Assembly: GCA_028583685.1 (NCBI GenBank)
Contig: JAMXIF010000031.1
Location: 6,582,128-6,646,127 of the forward strand
DNA from: Petaurus breviceps papuanus
Taxonomy: Eukaryota > Chordata > Mammalia > Diprotodontia > Petauridae
Direction: 5' to 3'
Length of the DNA: 64,000 nt
Of the stretch, positions 1-11,404 are shown piece after piece (positions within the stretch are counted from its first letter, which is position 1; every line of letters starts with the position of its first letter). Position numbers and translations under genes: made by a program. Under the pieces are notes generated by a model. It ran no database searches. It had not been told where the DNA came from and was given only the letters and a program-made list of their open reading frames with translations.

Positions 1-255
1 TCCCCCCCCCCCCCGTGAAACGCACGCCGTGCTCCGAGCTGCATCCAATCAGAGCTGCAGCAGTGAGCGTGTCATCCTGTTCTTTATTGAATTCATTATT
101 GAATAAAGGTACAATTTTTTGTTCACATTTACCTGTTTATTAAAATTGCTGTCAGTGTTCATTAAAATAAGCCCTCCCCTGAAAATAAGCCCTCTGGTGT
201 TTTTCTGTCCAAAAAAATTAATAAGACAGTGTCTTATTATCGGGGAAACACGGTA
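1..255. mobile_element. Inverted-repeat DNA transposon, one end only
   Basis: The right terminus contains GTCTTATTATCGGGGAAACA followed by CGGTA. Internally there is a motif repeated as AAAATAAGCCCTC. This resembles a vertebrate non-autonomous DNA element whose ends read CCGTATTTCCCCGAAAATAAG; I cannot name its superfamily with certainty, although a TA target is possible. The other end lies before the window. CpGs are well kept compared with neighbouring repeats, which suggests a fairly young insertion. The first 15 bases are a C-run. Confidence 0.55.
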
Positions 256-264
256 CTAGAAGAG

Positions 265-400
265 ACCTTCCAGGAATCTCATTTTACAAGATGAGAAAAC
301 TCGGGCCCAGGGAGGTTAAAATTACTTGCCCCATGTTCCATTGCTGTTAAGCAAAGATTTTAATTCAGGAAACAGGTCAGCCATCAAGTGAGAGTGAGGC
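265..400 (-). repeat. MIR-type SINE remnant
   Basis: The antisense MIR core is visible: ATTTTACAAGATGAGAAAAC, then CAGGGAGGTTAAA and ACTTGCCCC. It is heavily diverged. Confidence 0.6.
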
Positions 401-594
401 ATAACAGATGAATTCCTTGGGCACCATATCAGTATAACCAGAATTTTATAAGACCTGAGGAAAGTATCTAGGTAGACTTCTATCAAGGATTTATAAGAGA
501 ATTGGACAACAAGAACCAGAGATAGGAAGGCATGGATAGGCCATGATATGAACTGATGAGGGATTACTCATATAAATTAGATCATCAATCAACT

Positions 595-1235
595 AAGCTA
601 TTATTTTTGTAAATGTATTTTTTATTTTTCCTCCAATCACATGTTAAAGCAATCTTTTAATATTTGTGGGGGTTTTTTTAAGTTCTAAGTTCCAAGTTCT
701 ATTCCCCCACACACACACCTCTGTTCATCCTATCCTTCACCCCTCCCTGAGATGGTAAACAGATACAGGTTATATATGTGAAATCATGTAAAACATTTCC
801 ATATTAGTCATTTTGTACAAGCAGACTCAAATAAAAGAAAAAGAATAAAAGAAAGAAAGTGAAATATAGCATGCTTCAGTCTATATTCATACAATATCAG
901 TTCTTTCTCTGAAGGTGGATAGTATGTTTCGTCATTAGTCCTTTGGGATTCTCTTGAATTATTGTATTGCTGAGAATAGCTAAGTCATTCACAGTTCTTC
1001 ATCAAATAATGTTGCTGTTACTGTGTGCATTATCCTGGTTCTTCTCTTCACTTTGCTTCAGTTCATGTAAGGCTTTCCAGACTTTCTGATATTATCCTAT
1101 TTGTCATTTCTTATAGCATGATAATATTCCATTCCAATCACATACTACAGCTTGTTTAGTCATTACACAATTGATGGGCATCTGTTCAATTTCCAACTAT
1201 TAGCCACTAAATAAAAATTTTCTATAAATATTTTT
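595..1235 (-). mobile_element. Older antisense L1, 3' part (interrupted by a younger L1)
   Basis: An antisense L1 3'UTR is followed by the ORF2 C-terminal coding region. Conserved stretches include CATTTCTTATAGCATGATAA and AATTGATGGGCATC, which align with the same region of the neighbouring L1 (about 1710-1810). It stops at CTATAAATATTTTT and resumes after that same 14-mer at 7458, so the younger L1 split it. Confidence 0.8.
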
Positions 1236-1604
1236 TCTTTTTTGTTTTTGTTTGTTTACTTTTAGTTTACAGGATTCAGTTCCATAATTCCATGAGTTTC
1301 ACATTTTGTCCCCCTCCCCCCCATGGCGGCATGTAGTCAAGTATAGGATCTGTAAATACTTTCACATTATACATTAGTCAGGTTATAAAGATGTATTGTA
1401 TCAGATGGAATGAAAAATGGTAAAGAGAACATAAAACCAAACAAGAAAAGGAAAAAGATCAGGTATTTTGCTTCCATCTGGATATAAATTCAGTTCTTTC
1501 TAGTTCTTTCTCTGCATGTACACATTTCTCTCCATCATGAGTCTTTTGGGATTGACTTATATCACTGCATTGCTGAGAAGAGTCCAGTCTATCAAAGTTG
1601 GTCG

Positions 1605-4600
1605 TCACACATACGTTGTGTCTGTAATTGTGTACAAATTTCTCCTGGTTCTACTCTTCTCACTCAGCATCAGTTTGTATAAGTCTCTCCAGGTAAATAT
1701 GAAATCCATCTGCTCCTCATTTCTTATAGCACAATAGTATTCCATAGCATGCATATACCACAACATGTTCAACCATTCCTCAATTGATGGGCACCCCCTT
1801 AATTTCCAATTCTTTGTCACCATAAAAAGAGCTGCTATAAACATTTTTGTACATATCGGTCTTCCTCCCACTTCTATGATCTCTTTGGGATATAACCCTA
1901 GGAGTGGTATTGCTGGGTCAAAGGATAGGAAATTATTTATAGCCCTTTGGGCATAATTCCAAATTGCTCTCCAGAAAGGCTGGATAACTTCACAACTCCA
2001 CCAGCAATGCATTAGTGTTCCAATTTGCCCACATCCTTCCTCTCCAGCATTTGTCATTTTCCTGTTTTGTCATCTTAGCCAATCTGACTAGTGAGATGTG
2101 GTACCTCAGGGCTGTTTTGCATTTCTCTAATCAATAGTGATTTAGAGCATTTCTTCATGTGCTTATAGATATCTTTAATTTCTTTCTCTGAAAATTGCCT
2201 GTTCATATCCTTTGACCATTTATCAATTGGGGAATGACTTGTATTTTTATAAATTTGACTCAGTTCTCTGTATATTTGAGAAATGCATCCTTTGTCAGAG
2301 ACATAGGTTGTAAAAATTCTTTCCCAATTTCCCACCTCCCTCTTAATCTTGGTTACATTGGCTTGGTTTCTACAGAGCTTTTCAATTTCATGTAGTCAAA
2401 ATTATCTATTTTACATTTTATAATGATCTCTAATTCTTGTTTAGTCATAAAGTCTTTCCCTCTCCACAAATCTGACAGGTAAACTATTTCTTGTTTCCGA
2501 GACTGCTTCCAGTATCAACCTTTATACATAGATCATGCACCCATTTAGACTTAATTTTGGTATATGGTGTTAGATAATGGTCTATGCACAGTTTCTGCCA
2601 TACTGTATTCCAGTTTTCCCAGCAGTTTTTGTCAAATAGTGAGTTCTTATCTGAAAAGCTAGGGTCTTGGGGTTTATCAAATAATAGATTACTATAGTCG
2701 CTGACTTCTGAATCTCGTGTGCCTAATCTATTCCATTGATCCACTCATCTATTGCTCAGCCAGTACCAAGTAGTTTTGATGACTGCTGCTTTATAATACA
2801 GATTGAAATCTGGTATAGCTAGTCCACCTTCCCTAGCATTTCTTTTCATTAATTCCCTTGATATTCTGGACTGTTTATTCTTCCAAATGAATTTTGTTAC
2901 TATTTTTTCTAGCTCTATAAAGTAGTTTTTTGGTAAATTAATTGGTATGGCTATAAGTATATAATTTAATTTAGGTAAAATTGTCATTTTTATTATATTA
3001 GCTCAACCCAGCCATGAGCAATGGTTATTTTTCCAATTAGTTAGATCTGACTTTATTTGTGTGAAAAGTGTTTTGTTGTTGTGGTCATATAGGTCCTGGG
3101 TTTGTTTTGGCAGGTAGATTCCCAAATATTTTATAATGTCTACAGTAACTTTAAATGGGATTTCTCTTTCTACTTCTTGCTGTTGAATTTCATTGGAAAT
3201 ATATAGGAATGTCAAGGATTTATGTGGGTTTTTTTATATCCTGCAACTTTGCCAAATTTATTTATTTTCTCAAGTAGTTTTTTACTTGATTCTCTAGGAT
3301 TCTCTAAGTATATCATCATATCATCTGCAAAGAGTGATAGCTTGGTCTCTTCTTTGCCTAATTTTATTCCTTTGATTTCTTTTTCTTCTCTAATTGCTAC
3401 TGCTAACATTTCTAGTACCAGATTGAATAAGAGGGGTGATAGTGGACACCCTTGTTTCACCCCTGATCTTATGGGAAATGCTTCTAGCTTCTCCCCATTA
3501 CATATAATACTTGCTGATGGCTTTAAATAGGTACTATCTATTATTTTAAGGAAGGCTCCATTTATTCCTGTAATTTCTAATGTTTTTAATAGGAATGGAT
3601 GTTGTATTTTGTCAAAAGCCTTTTCTGCATCTATTGGATGAACATGTGGTTTCTGCTAGTTTTAATGTTGATATGATCAATTATACTGATGGTTTTCCTA
3701 ATATTAAACCATCCTTGCATTCCTGGAATAAATCCTACCTGATCAAAGTGTATTATTCTTGAGATAAGTTGCTGTAGTCTTTTTGCTAGTGTTTTATTTA
3801 GAATTTTTGCATCTATATTCATGAGGAGATTGGTCTATAATTTTCTTTCTCTGTTTTATCTCGTCCTGATTTAGGTATCAGTACCATATTTGTGTCATAA
3901 AAAGAATTTGGTAGGATTCCTTCTTCACTAATTTTCCCAAATATAGAGTATTTGTAGAGTATTAGAATCAATTGTTCTTTAAATGCTTGATAGAATTCAC
4001 TAGTAAATCCATCTGGCCCTGGAGATTTTTTCCTAGGGAGTTGACTGATGGCTTGTTCAATTTCTTTTTCTGAGATGGGTTTATTTAAGTAATTTACTTC
4101 CTCTTCAGTTAATCTGGGCAACTTGTATTTTTGTAAATATTCATCCATTTCCCTAAGATTGTCAAATTTATGTGCATACAATTGGGAAAAATAATTCCAA
4201 ATTATTGTTTTGATTCCCTCTTCATTGGAGGTAGATTCACCCTTTTCATTTTTGATACTCATAATTTGGTTTTCTTCTTTCTTTTTTTTATCATATTGAC
4301 TAAGGGTCTATCACTTTTCTTGGTTTTTTCATAAAACTAGCTCTTAGTTTTATTTATTAATTTAATAGTTTTCTTTATTTCAATTTTATTAATCTCTCTT
4401 TTGGTTTTCAATATTTCTAATTTAGTGTTTAATTGGGGATTTTGAATTTGTTATTTTTCTAGCTTTTTCAATTGCATGCCCAATCCATTGACCTCCCTTT
4501 TCTCTAATTTAATTGTGTATGCACTCAGGGATATAAAACTTCCCTTAAGAACTACCTTTAATGCATCCCACAAATTTTGGTATGTTATCTCATTATTATC

Positions 4601-5453
4601 ATCCTCTTGAATGAAATTACTGATTGTTTCTATAATTTCATGTTTGACCCACTCATTCTTTAGGATTAAATTGTTTAATTTCCAATTAGTTTTTAGTCTG
4701 TCTCCATGGCCCTTTATTGCATATAATTTTTATTGCATCATTATCTGAGAAGGATAGATTTAATATTTCTGCCTTACTGCATAGAATTGTGAGGTTTTTA
4801 TGCCCTAGAACGTGGTCAGTTTTTGAGTATGTACCATGAACCACTGAGGAGAAAGTATATTCCTTTTTATCTCCATTCATTTGTCTCCAGAGATCTATCA
4901 TACCTATCCTCTCTAAAATTATGTTCACATCCTTAACTTCTTTCTTGTTTATTTTGAGGTTGGATTTATCAAGTTCAGAGAGGGGGAGATTAAGGTCTCC
5001 CACTAGTATAGTTTTGCTATCTATTTCTTCCACTAATTCCTTTACATTCTCCTCTAGGAATTTGGATGCTATACCACTTGGTGCATATATGTTAAGTAAT
5101 GATATTGCTTCATTCTCGATGGTGCCTTTTAACAGGATATAGTTTCCTTCCTTATCTCTTTTAATTAGGTCAGTATTTGCTTTTGCTTTATCTGAGATAA
5201 GGATTGCTACCCCTGCTCTTTTTACTTTAGCTGAGGCATGATATGTTTTACTTCAGCCTTTTACCTTTACCTTGTGTGTGTCCCTCTGTTTCAGATGTGT
5301 TTCTTGTAAACAGCATATTGTAGGATTATGATTTCTAATCCATTTTGCTATCCATCTCTGTTTTATGGGAGAGTTCATTCCATTCACATTTACAGTTATG
5401 ATTGTTATCTGTTTCTTTCCCTCCATCCTATTCCCTCCCCTGTTAATGCTCAT
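1605..5453 (-). pseudogene. L1 ORF2 (endonuclease plus reverse transcriptase), decayed
   Basis: At about 1283 codons the span fits the usual L1 ORF2 length. The endonuclease comes first: TVNVNGMNSPIKQRW and CLQETH near the start (5253-5453), then VGDLNLPLSELD and SKTDHVLGHK (4686-5033). The reverse transcriptase follows: [20 protein letters not shown] and [18 protein letters not shown] (3819-4262), [18 protein letters not shown] (3631-3822) and [12 protein letters not shown], the catalytic FADD (3212-3460). The cysteine-rich end reads HCWWSCEVIQPFW (1605-2057). The frame is broken into about ten or more open pieces, some overlapping (near 3212-3215 and 3819-3822), which indicates frameshifts as well as stops. 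Start chosen: ATG at 5453, just ahead of the endonuclease. Confidence 0.93.
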
Positions 5454-6034
5454 ATTTCCCCCCCCTTCTCCCTTTCCCCCCTTGATAGTTTTCCTTTTGA
5501 CTACTGCCTCCCTCAGTATTCCCTTATCAGCCCCCCTCCCTTTTCCTCCCCTTTCCCCTTACTTCTTCCCTCTCTACTAACAACCCCTCCCCCTTTCGTA
5601 GCCCTTTCCCCCTCCTACTTCCTGTAGGATATTTTTATACTTAATAAAGTATGTTATTTCTTCTTCGCACCAAGAGTGACAGGAACAAATCTCATGAGAA
5701 GCTCCTCTCCCTCCCCTCTTTCTCTCTAAAATGATACTTTTTGTGTTTCTTCTCCATAGACTCCTATGCTTAACTGGTTGTTATACCCTCCTTACACCAG
5801 AACCAATGAGGGAAAAGCTCATATGATTCTCATCTCCCTCCCTTCTTTTCCTCTGCTATACTGTTTTTATGCCTCTTTGTGTGGCATAATTTACCCTTTT
5901 CCACTTCATTCATTCCTCTTCTTCCATTGCAGTCCCTTTGTAGCCCTTAATAAGATTTTTTTAAATCATCATTTTGTGTATTTTATACTCATACCCTCTA
6001 CTTGTCTATAACCAGTTTGCTCTTATCAAATAGC

Positions 6035-6073
<39 letters not shown>

Positions 6074-6086
6074 CTTGTTTACCTTT
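5454..6086 (-). other. L1 inter-ORF spacer, pyrimidine-rich on the plus strand, with (TG)n
   Basis: About 630 bp separate the ORF1 end from the ORF2 start. This is far longer than the short spacer of human L1. It holds a C/T-rich plus-strand tract (about 5455-5630), no L1 coding motif, and a TG microsatellite at 6038-6069. Confidence 0.65.
6038..6069. repeat. (TG)16 microsatellite inside the L1 spacer
   Basis: Uninterrupted TG dinucleotides directly beside the L1 ORF1 3' end. Confidence 0.97.
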
Positions 6087-7076
6087 CTATGTCACTGTTG
6101 CATCTCGTAATTGGAGGTTGAATTTTCCAATGAGTTCTGGTTTTTTTATCAGGAAGGTCTGGAACTCTGTTATATCATTGAATGACCATCTCTTTGCCTG
6201 GAAGAATATGCTCAATCTTGCTGGGTATATGATCCTTGGTTGTAACCCGAACTCTTTTGCCTTCTGGAAAATTGTATTCCACTGCCTCCGATCTTTCAGT
6301 GTAGAGGCTGCCAAATCCTGTGCGATCCTCACTGTGGACCCTCGATATTTGAATTGTTTCTTTCTGCCCACTTGAAGTATTTTCTCTTTTACCTGGTAGT
6401 TCTGGAGTTTGGCCACAACATTTCGAGGACTTTTCAGTTTGGGATCTCTTTCAGCAGGTGTCCAGTGGATTCTCTCAGTTTCTATTTTGCCCTCAGGTTC
6501 TAGTATCTCAGGGCAGTTTTCTTTAACAAGCTCTTGGAGAATGTTGTCCAGGCTCATTTTTTCATCAGATTTTCTGGTAGGCCTATGATTCTCAGATTAT
6601 CTCTCCTGGATCTGGTTTCCAGGTCAGTTATTTTTTCTTTGAGGTATTTTACCTCTTTTTCTAATTTTTCATTCCTTTTGTTTTGCTTTACTAATTCTTG
6701 GTTCCTTATAGAGTTATTTGTTTCAATTTGGTTGATTCTAATTTTTAGCAAATCATTTTCCTTGGTTAATTTTTGGAGCTCCTTTTCCATGTCATACACT
6801 TTTCTTTTGAGAGAGACATGTTTTTACATTATAATGTTTTTCTAATTCTGCAATTTTGGTTTTGAGAGAATTATTCATTTTGTCTTCTGTCTTTCTTATT
6901 TGGTTTTCAAAGTTCCTTTTGATCTCATCTAGGAGAGCTTTCTATGCTTGGGACCTGTTCCCTGTTGATGTTTCAGCTGTGGGTGTGGAGTCTGCATTGT
7001 CTCCCTCTGAGTTTGGTTCCTCCCTCTGAGGATAGTAGGACTCCAGAGTCTTTGTAGTCTGCTTTCTACCCATTTT
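6087..7076 (-). pseudogene. L1 ORF1 (RNA-binding chaperone), decayed
   Basis: The start is MGRKQTTKTLESYYPQREEP at 7076, resembling the MGKKQ start of other L1 ORF1 proteins. An in-frame TAG occurs after about 45 codons (GNRSQA-stop). A coiled coil follows (6554-6799: MEKELQKLTKENDLLKIRI, KLEKEVKYLKEKITDLETRS). The RRM begins with RDNLRIIGLPE. The C-terminal domain lies at 6087-6557 (NVVAKLQNYQVKEKIL, FQAKRWSFNDITEFQTFL, LQLRDATVT). The expected order of domains is complete. At least two further frame breaks are present, one between the RRM and the C-terminal domain. Confidence 0.9.
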
Positions 7077-7457
7077 GAGGCAGGGCCCTAGCCATGCCCT
7101 TCCTCTAGGGATCCCAAGCCTTTACTGTAGAGGGTTTTGCCCTGGGGCAATAGTTACTATGTTTTCAGGGTCAGAGGGGGTGGGTTGGAGCAGGCGAGGT
7201 TCACTCTGTCATCCTGGTCTTTGAAGGTCCTGATAGGGGCTCTTTTTTTTCTGGGCTATGAAGTGGTAGCCCCAGGATTATTTGCTTTCCGGGACAGGGG
7301 CCCCTACATTTGGTTCTTACCTTGCTGTTTCCATTCCCAGCCCTTTGGTGATAGTCCTGGTAGTGGCCCTTGTGGTTGGTGGGACGACTTGCCCTCCGAG
7401 TTGATCAGGCGCCTTCCTGGCCTGCCTCTGCACTCCTTGCCTGCCTCTGTGTCTCTG

Positions 7458-7705
7458 CTATAAATATTTTTATACAAATAGGTCTTTTCCTTTTTAAAAA
7501 TGTCTTTGGGGTATAGACCTAGCAGGAGTATTTCTGGATCAAAGTGTGTGCACAGTTTTATAGCCCTTTGAGCATTGTTCCAAATTGCTCTCCAAAATGG
7601 TGGGATCAGTTCATAACTCCTCCAACAATGCATTAGTGTCCCAGTTTTCCCACACCCATCATTTTCCTTTTTTGTCATATTAGTCAATCTGATAGGTATG
7701 AGTTT
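7458..7705 (-). mobile_element. Older antisense L1, continuation after the nested insertion
   Basis: Starting from the duplicated CTATAAATATTTTT, this continues the ORF2 C-terminal region seen at 595-1235. Antisense translation gives CGKTGTLMHCWRSYELIPPF, the L1 HCWW/PFW region. It aligns with about 1840-2080 of the younger L1 but is more diverged and lacks the rest of ORF2. Confidence 0.8.
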
Positions 7706-7734
7706 TTCAACTGAGCTGTTATTGAATTGAATAA

Positions 7735-7960
7735 ATTAGTTGGAAGAACTGAGATGTTTAGCCTGAAGAAGAACACACTTAAAGGAGGAAGATGATGTCT
7801 TCAAATATTTTGAAGGGCCTTCATATGAAAGAGGGATTAGATTTTATTCTGCTGGTCCCCAGAGGGCAGAACTAAAACCATTGAGTGGAAGTTATAGTAT
7901 AACACATAGATTCCTAACAATTAAAACTGCCCAGAAATAAATATCTAACACATTTTCTTT
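7735..7960 (+). mobile_element. L3/CR1 LINE 3' fragment
   Basis: The reading GAGATGTTTAGCCTGAAGAA, then CTTCAAATATTTTGAAGGGC and GGTCCCCAGAGGGCAGAACT, is the CR1/L3 3' region. It is shared with the copies at 35085 and 48470. Confidence 0.75.
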
Positions 7961-8354
7961 TAATAGACAATATTTTGCCAATGTTGCCCATTTCAGCAAT
8001 ACTTCATCTAATTTTAAAAGAAATAAATAAAACATTTTAAGTGGAAACAAAAGTATGTTGTGGTACTCTGATAGCTGGGTTGGGGAGTATAGGACCCAGT
8101 CAATTACATGATGTTATCTAAATTTAAATTAGCCCCAAATTTAAAGAAACTAATGGTCAAGATTCTATTAGATGGTGTATGTATATACACACATATTCCA
8201 TGGGTATCTATCTATATTCATCTGTAGAAAAGTAGATATCTATTTATCTAGATATATAAAATACCTAATCAGGTTAAGATCCAATGACTTTCAGAGAAGA
8301 ATAATGTTTTTAATCTTAAGATGGGTGAACATGTCCTTATTATGATCCAAAAAG
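7961..8354. other. Unassigned intronic DNA
   Basis: AT-rich sequence with short TATACACA and TATC runs at 8175-8260. No repeat family or coding signal was recognised. Confidence 0.5.
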
Positions 8355-8367
8355 AAGTGATATTTTT

Positions 8368-8673
8368 GGGGCGGCCAGGTAGCACAGCGAGTAAGAGCAC
8401 CGGCTCCAGTGTTGAGAAGACCTGGAGATCGAATCCCAGGCTCAGACACTTAGCACCCACCCAGAAACACCTGGCCGTGTAACCTTGAGCAAGTTACTTA
8501 ACCCCAATTGCTTAGGGGCGGCCAGGTGGCTCAGCGAGTAAGAGCACCGTCTCCAGTGTTGGGACGACCTGGAGATCAAATCCCGGGCTCAGACACTCAG
8601 CACCACACCCAGAAATAACTGGCCTTGTAACCTTGAGCAAGTTACTTAACCCCGATTGCTTAAAAAAAAAAAA
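8368..8673 (+). mobile_element. Dimeric tRNA-type SINE (head-to-tail) with target duplication
   Basis: Two SINE monomers (8368-8514 and 8515-8673) are fused head to tail at TTGCTTA|GGGGCGGCC. Each begins GGCGGCCAGGTRGC and contains GCGAGTAAGAGCACCG and ACCTTGAGCAAGTTACTTAA. Only the right monomer ends in poly-A. The pair is bounded by one 13-bp duplication, AAGTGATATTTTT (8355-8367 and 8674-8686), so it inserted as one unit. The left monomer has ACTTAGCACCCACCCAGAAA; the right has CACCACACCCAGAAATAAC. Confidence 0.9.
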
Positions 8674-8686
8674 AAGTGATATTTTT

Positions 8687-9465
8687 ATTATACATAGAAT
8701 TTTGTGCAATCTTTTTTTTCTTTTGTCTTTTAGTTACAATTATTTATATGTTAATATATGTATTTTAATTTCATGCTTGGTTTACTATTACCAAGTAATT
8801 TTTGAAAAATTCTGTAAAGAATCATTGTATAACCAAAATACTCATAAGTTTGTGACCCTATATTTTATTTGAATAAAAGTAAAATATCTAATTTATAGAC
8901 ATGATATCCAGCTAGCTCTCTATTTTCCAAATGGTAATACTGAGATTCTCCTTCCAACATCTTGCATTCCCAGTATGTGAAGTAATACATCTTCAGCTGG
9001 AACTCTCTAGTATACCATATTGCAATGTCACTACAAAACTACTGTACTTATATAGCACTCTTGCAAAAAGACAGTTAAAACATATGCCCTGGGAAGTAGA
9101 AATGACATGGGAGATATAACCCCAATAATGCTCATGGCCCTCAGACTTGACCAGGAGATCCTCTATGGGATATACCTTTGTCTTCATAATGACCCCAAAA
9201 AGGAACTCAGAAAAAAGTTTAATGGCAGAAAAGGAAGGTAGGGGAGGATTCTGTGCATTAAACACCTTAGTCTTTCCCCACAAGTGGATAGACACTTGCA
9301 ATAACAGTAACTAGTCTTTTTCTTTGTTGTTTCATAGTAATGACCAATATGAACAAGGGAATAAATTCCTTTTTAAATGCTTTTCTGTACATGGACATAT
9401 AAATTTACCAATAGGATCATCTTCAAAAAATCACAAACAGAAGCCTCCAGTGGTCCGGTTTTTGA
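8687..9465. other. Unassigned intronic DNA
   Basis: No repeat, gene or regulatory motif recognised. It is mildly AT-rich, and its short open frames carry no known domain. Confidence 0.5.
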
Positions 9466-9479
9466 ATGACATTTTTTTT

Positions 9480-9629
9480 GCTTTTTTTTTTTAAGGGCAA
9501 TTGCGGTTAAGTGACTTGCCCAAAGTCACAAGGCTAGTAAGTGTGTCAAGTGTCTGAGGCTGAATTTGAACTCACATCTTCCTGACTCCAGGGCCAGTGC
9601 TCTGCTCACTGTGCAACCTAGCCACCCCC
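9480..9629 (-). mobile_element. WSINE1-like SINE, antisense
   Basis: A poly-T then GGGCAATTGCGGTTAAGTGA, ending CTGTGCAACCTAGCCACCCC, is a reverse-oriented tRNA-type SINE. The target duplication ATGACATTTT is at 9466-9475 and 9630-9639. Confidence 0.88.
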
Positions 9630-9639
9630 ATGACATTTT

Positions 9640-10126
9640 CTTGATTACATCATTTCCTAAAATATTGTAGGGCCTCCTAAAAGAGATTTACAATCGCCCC
9701 AAGTATGGCTAGTCCATATACCTAGGAAATACCAAACTCATATCTCCTGATATGAGGATGTAACTTAGCTGTAGATCAGAAGTCTTCAGAGAGAGGCTAG
9801 ATGACTATTTCCTGTCAGAGCTGTCTCTGAGGAGAGGAAGCACAGAATCTTCTCTCCAAGCTCCAAAATTTAGAAGCTACTGACAGTACGTGTACTCCTT
9901 CAGCATATAGCAACTATGGAGAATAGACTTTATGTATCAGAAACATTTAGATAAAATGGCAATCGGCCAGATAGATGGCAGTCTATGCTTACACCTTCAG
10001 GGAGACCCTCCCCTGCCTGTCTCCTCTTTCCCCATTGGCAGCTTTGATGGTCTCATAAAGGTGGCCTCAAGGTGTTCTAATGTCTCCTCTCCTTGGGACA
10101 TTGTATTCTGAAGTCCAAGATATCTT
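9640..10126. other. Unassigned intronic DNA
   Basis: Nothing recognised. Base composition is near the local average. Confidence 0.5.
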
Positions 10127-10313
10127 CCTAATCAATCAATCAAAAAACATTTATTAAGTGCCTATTACATGCCAGGCATGGTGGTAAGTACTGGGGATAA
10201 AAGACAGTGCCTGCCCTCAAGGAATTTATAATCTAACAGAGGAGACAACATGGAAACAAATACATACAAAGCAAACTATATATGGGATAAGACACTCTGA
10301 AAGAATTTGGCTT
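10127..10313 (-). mobile_element. L2 LINE 3' end, antisense
   Basis: ACATTTATTAAGTGCCTATT, then CAGGCATGGTGGTAAGTACT and CCTGCCCTCAAGGAA, is the antisense L2 terminus. Confidence 0.8.
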
Positions 10314-10327
10314 AAAGATTTGATATG

Positions 10328-10475
10328 GGGGAGGCTAGGCAGCACAGTTAATAGAGCACAGGCCCTGGAGTCAGGAGGACTTAACACTTACTAGCCACGT
10401 GACCTTGGGCAAGTCACTTAACCCCAACTGCCCTACCTTCCCCCCTCCAAAAAGCAAAAATTTAAATTAAAAAAA
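10328..10475 (+). mobile_element. WSINE1-like SINE with target duplication
   Basis: GGCTAGGCAGCACAGTTAAT, then GGGCAAGTCACTTAACCCCA and an A-rich tail. The duplication AAAGATTTGATATG lies at 10314-10327 and 10476-10489. A stretch between the tRNA-related boxes is missing. Confidence 0.88.
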
Positions 10476-10570
10476 AAAGATTTGATATGAAGGCTTACAT
10501 TGTGCTTCTCATCCTGGATGAGGTTTGGTCTCTAATTTTGGGGGGTTACCACAGGAGATTCATACATCAT

Positions 10571-11203
10571 TGATATGAGAATGGGAATTTAAGATATTCC
10601 CTGCCCCTAGGCCCTTTGATAGGCTTAAGTGACTGTGAGAACCTTCCTTGATTTGAAAATATACTCTGCCCCCTAATAGGCTGAATGTGGTCACATGGAG
10701 CCTATGGCAGGAGGCTTGTTTTTCAGGTATGCCCACACCTTAATACTTTGTGATTGGGCAGTGGGTCAAGAGGGTTGTGATATTCTCTGAGCCAGGAGAA
10801 GGCTATGTATACCCTGATATGAGATTTCATTTTGGGGCTCACTTTGAGAAGAGTTTGTGATTTGACCAAATGAGATTCTGGGCAGCCATTCAGCCCCCCG
10901 GCTTTGAAAACCCAGATGTTGGTGCTTCCCTCTCTGGTAACTGACTAGGTGTGGATATAATGGTCAGACAGTTGGAAGCCTGTCTGCTGATCTGTTTCTC
11001 TGTCTGCTTGTAACTTCTGCTTGTAACTTATTTGTATTCTCTGAAGTTCGGGGTGCTGACTTTTTCCCCTGAACTGATATATATTTGATTGATTAAAGTA
11101 AGATTGTTAACCCATTTTGAGTTGCTGTCCTTTAGAAAAGCATTTCTAGGAACCTGTGGTGGCAGCCACCCTGGGTATGCTAGGGTGCTTGCTGCTATAA
11201 TCA
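10571..11203 (+). mobile_element. Solitary LTR of an endogenous retrovirus-like element, copy 1
   Basis: About 630 bp, TG...CA bounded. It has a TATA-like stretch near 10806 and an ATTAAA signal near 11093. It aligns along most of its length with 43805-44405; shared landmarks are AGGAACCTGTG (11149) and CCTGGGTATGC (11170). No internal viral genes flank it, so it is read as a solo LTR, old and diverged. Boundaries are approximate. Confidence 0.6.
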
Positions 11204-11404
11204 TGTAGGAGCTAAAATAAAGGATTTTTATCTCTCAGTTATATGATACCATACTCCCTTCCAATTCTCAGATTCTGCGGTAGGAAATATACTAGTTTTA
11301 TCTACCCAGTAGTTACTAAGAAGATATGACACATGCCAAACTGTTTATATGTTATGACTTAGAAATTTCGTTGCTGGAAATATGCCTAAGGAAGTCAAAG
11401 GCAG

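Larger units (their letters stand above)
1236..7457 (-). mobile_element. Full-length but decayed LINE-1, antisense to DPP6
   Basis: This L1 of about 6.2 kb is complete in layout. On the minus strand, from right to left, it holds a 5'UTR (about 7077-7457), ORF1 (7076-6087), a long inter-ORF spacer (6086-5454), ORF2 (5453-1605) and a 3'UTR ending in a T-rich tract on the plus strand at about 1236. It is bounded by a 14-bp target duplication, CTATAAATATTTTT, at 1222-1235 and 7458-7471. Both ORFs carry several stops and frameshifts, so it is inactive. The antisense orientation relative to the host gene is the orientation usually tolerated in introns. Confidence 0.92.

Noticed and set aside
1236-7457. 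Possibility that the L1 is active
   Set aside because: ORF1 has an early stop and ORF2 is in about ten pieces.
8368-8673. tRNA gene-like A and B boxes
   Set aside because: They belong to SINE heads with poly-A tails and target duplications, not to free tRNA genes.
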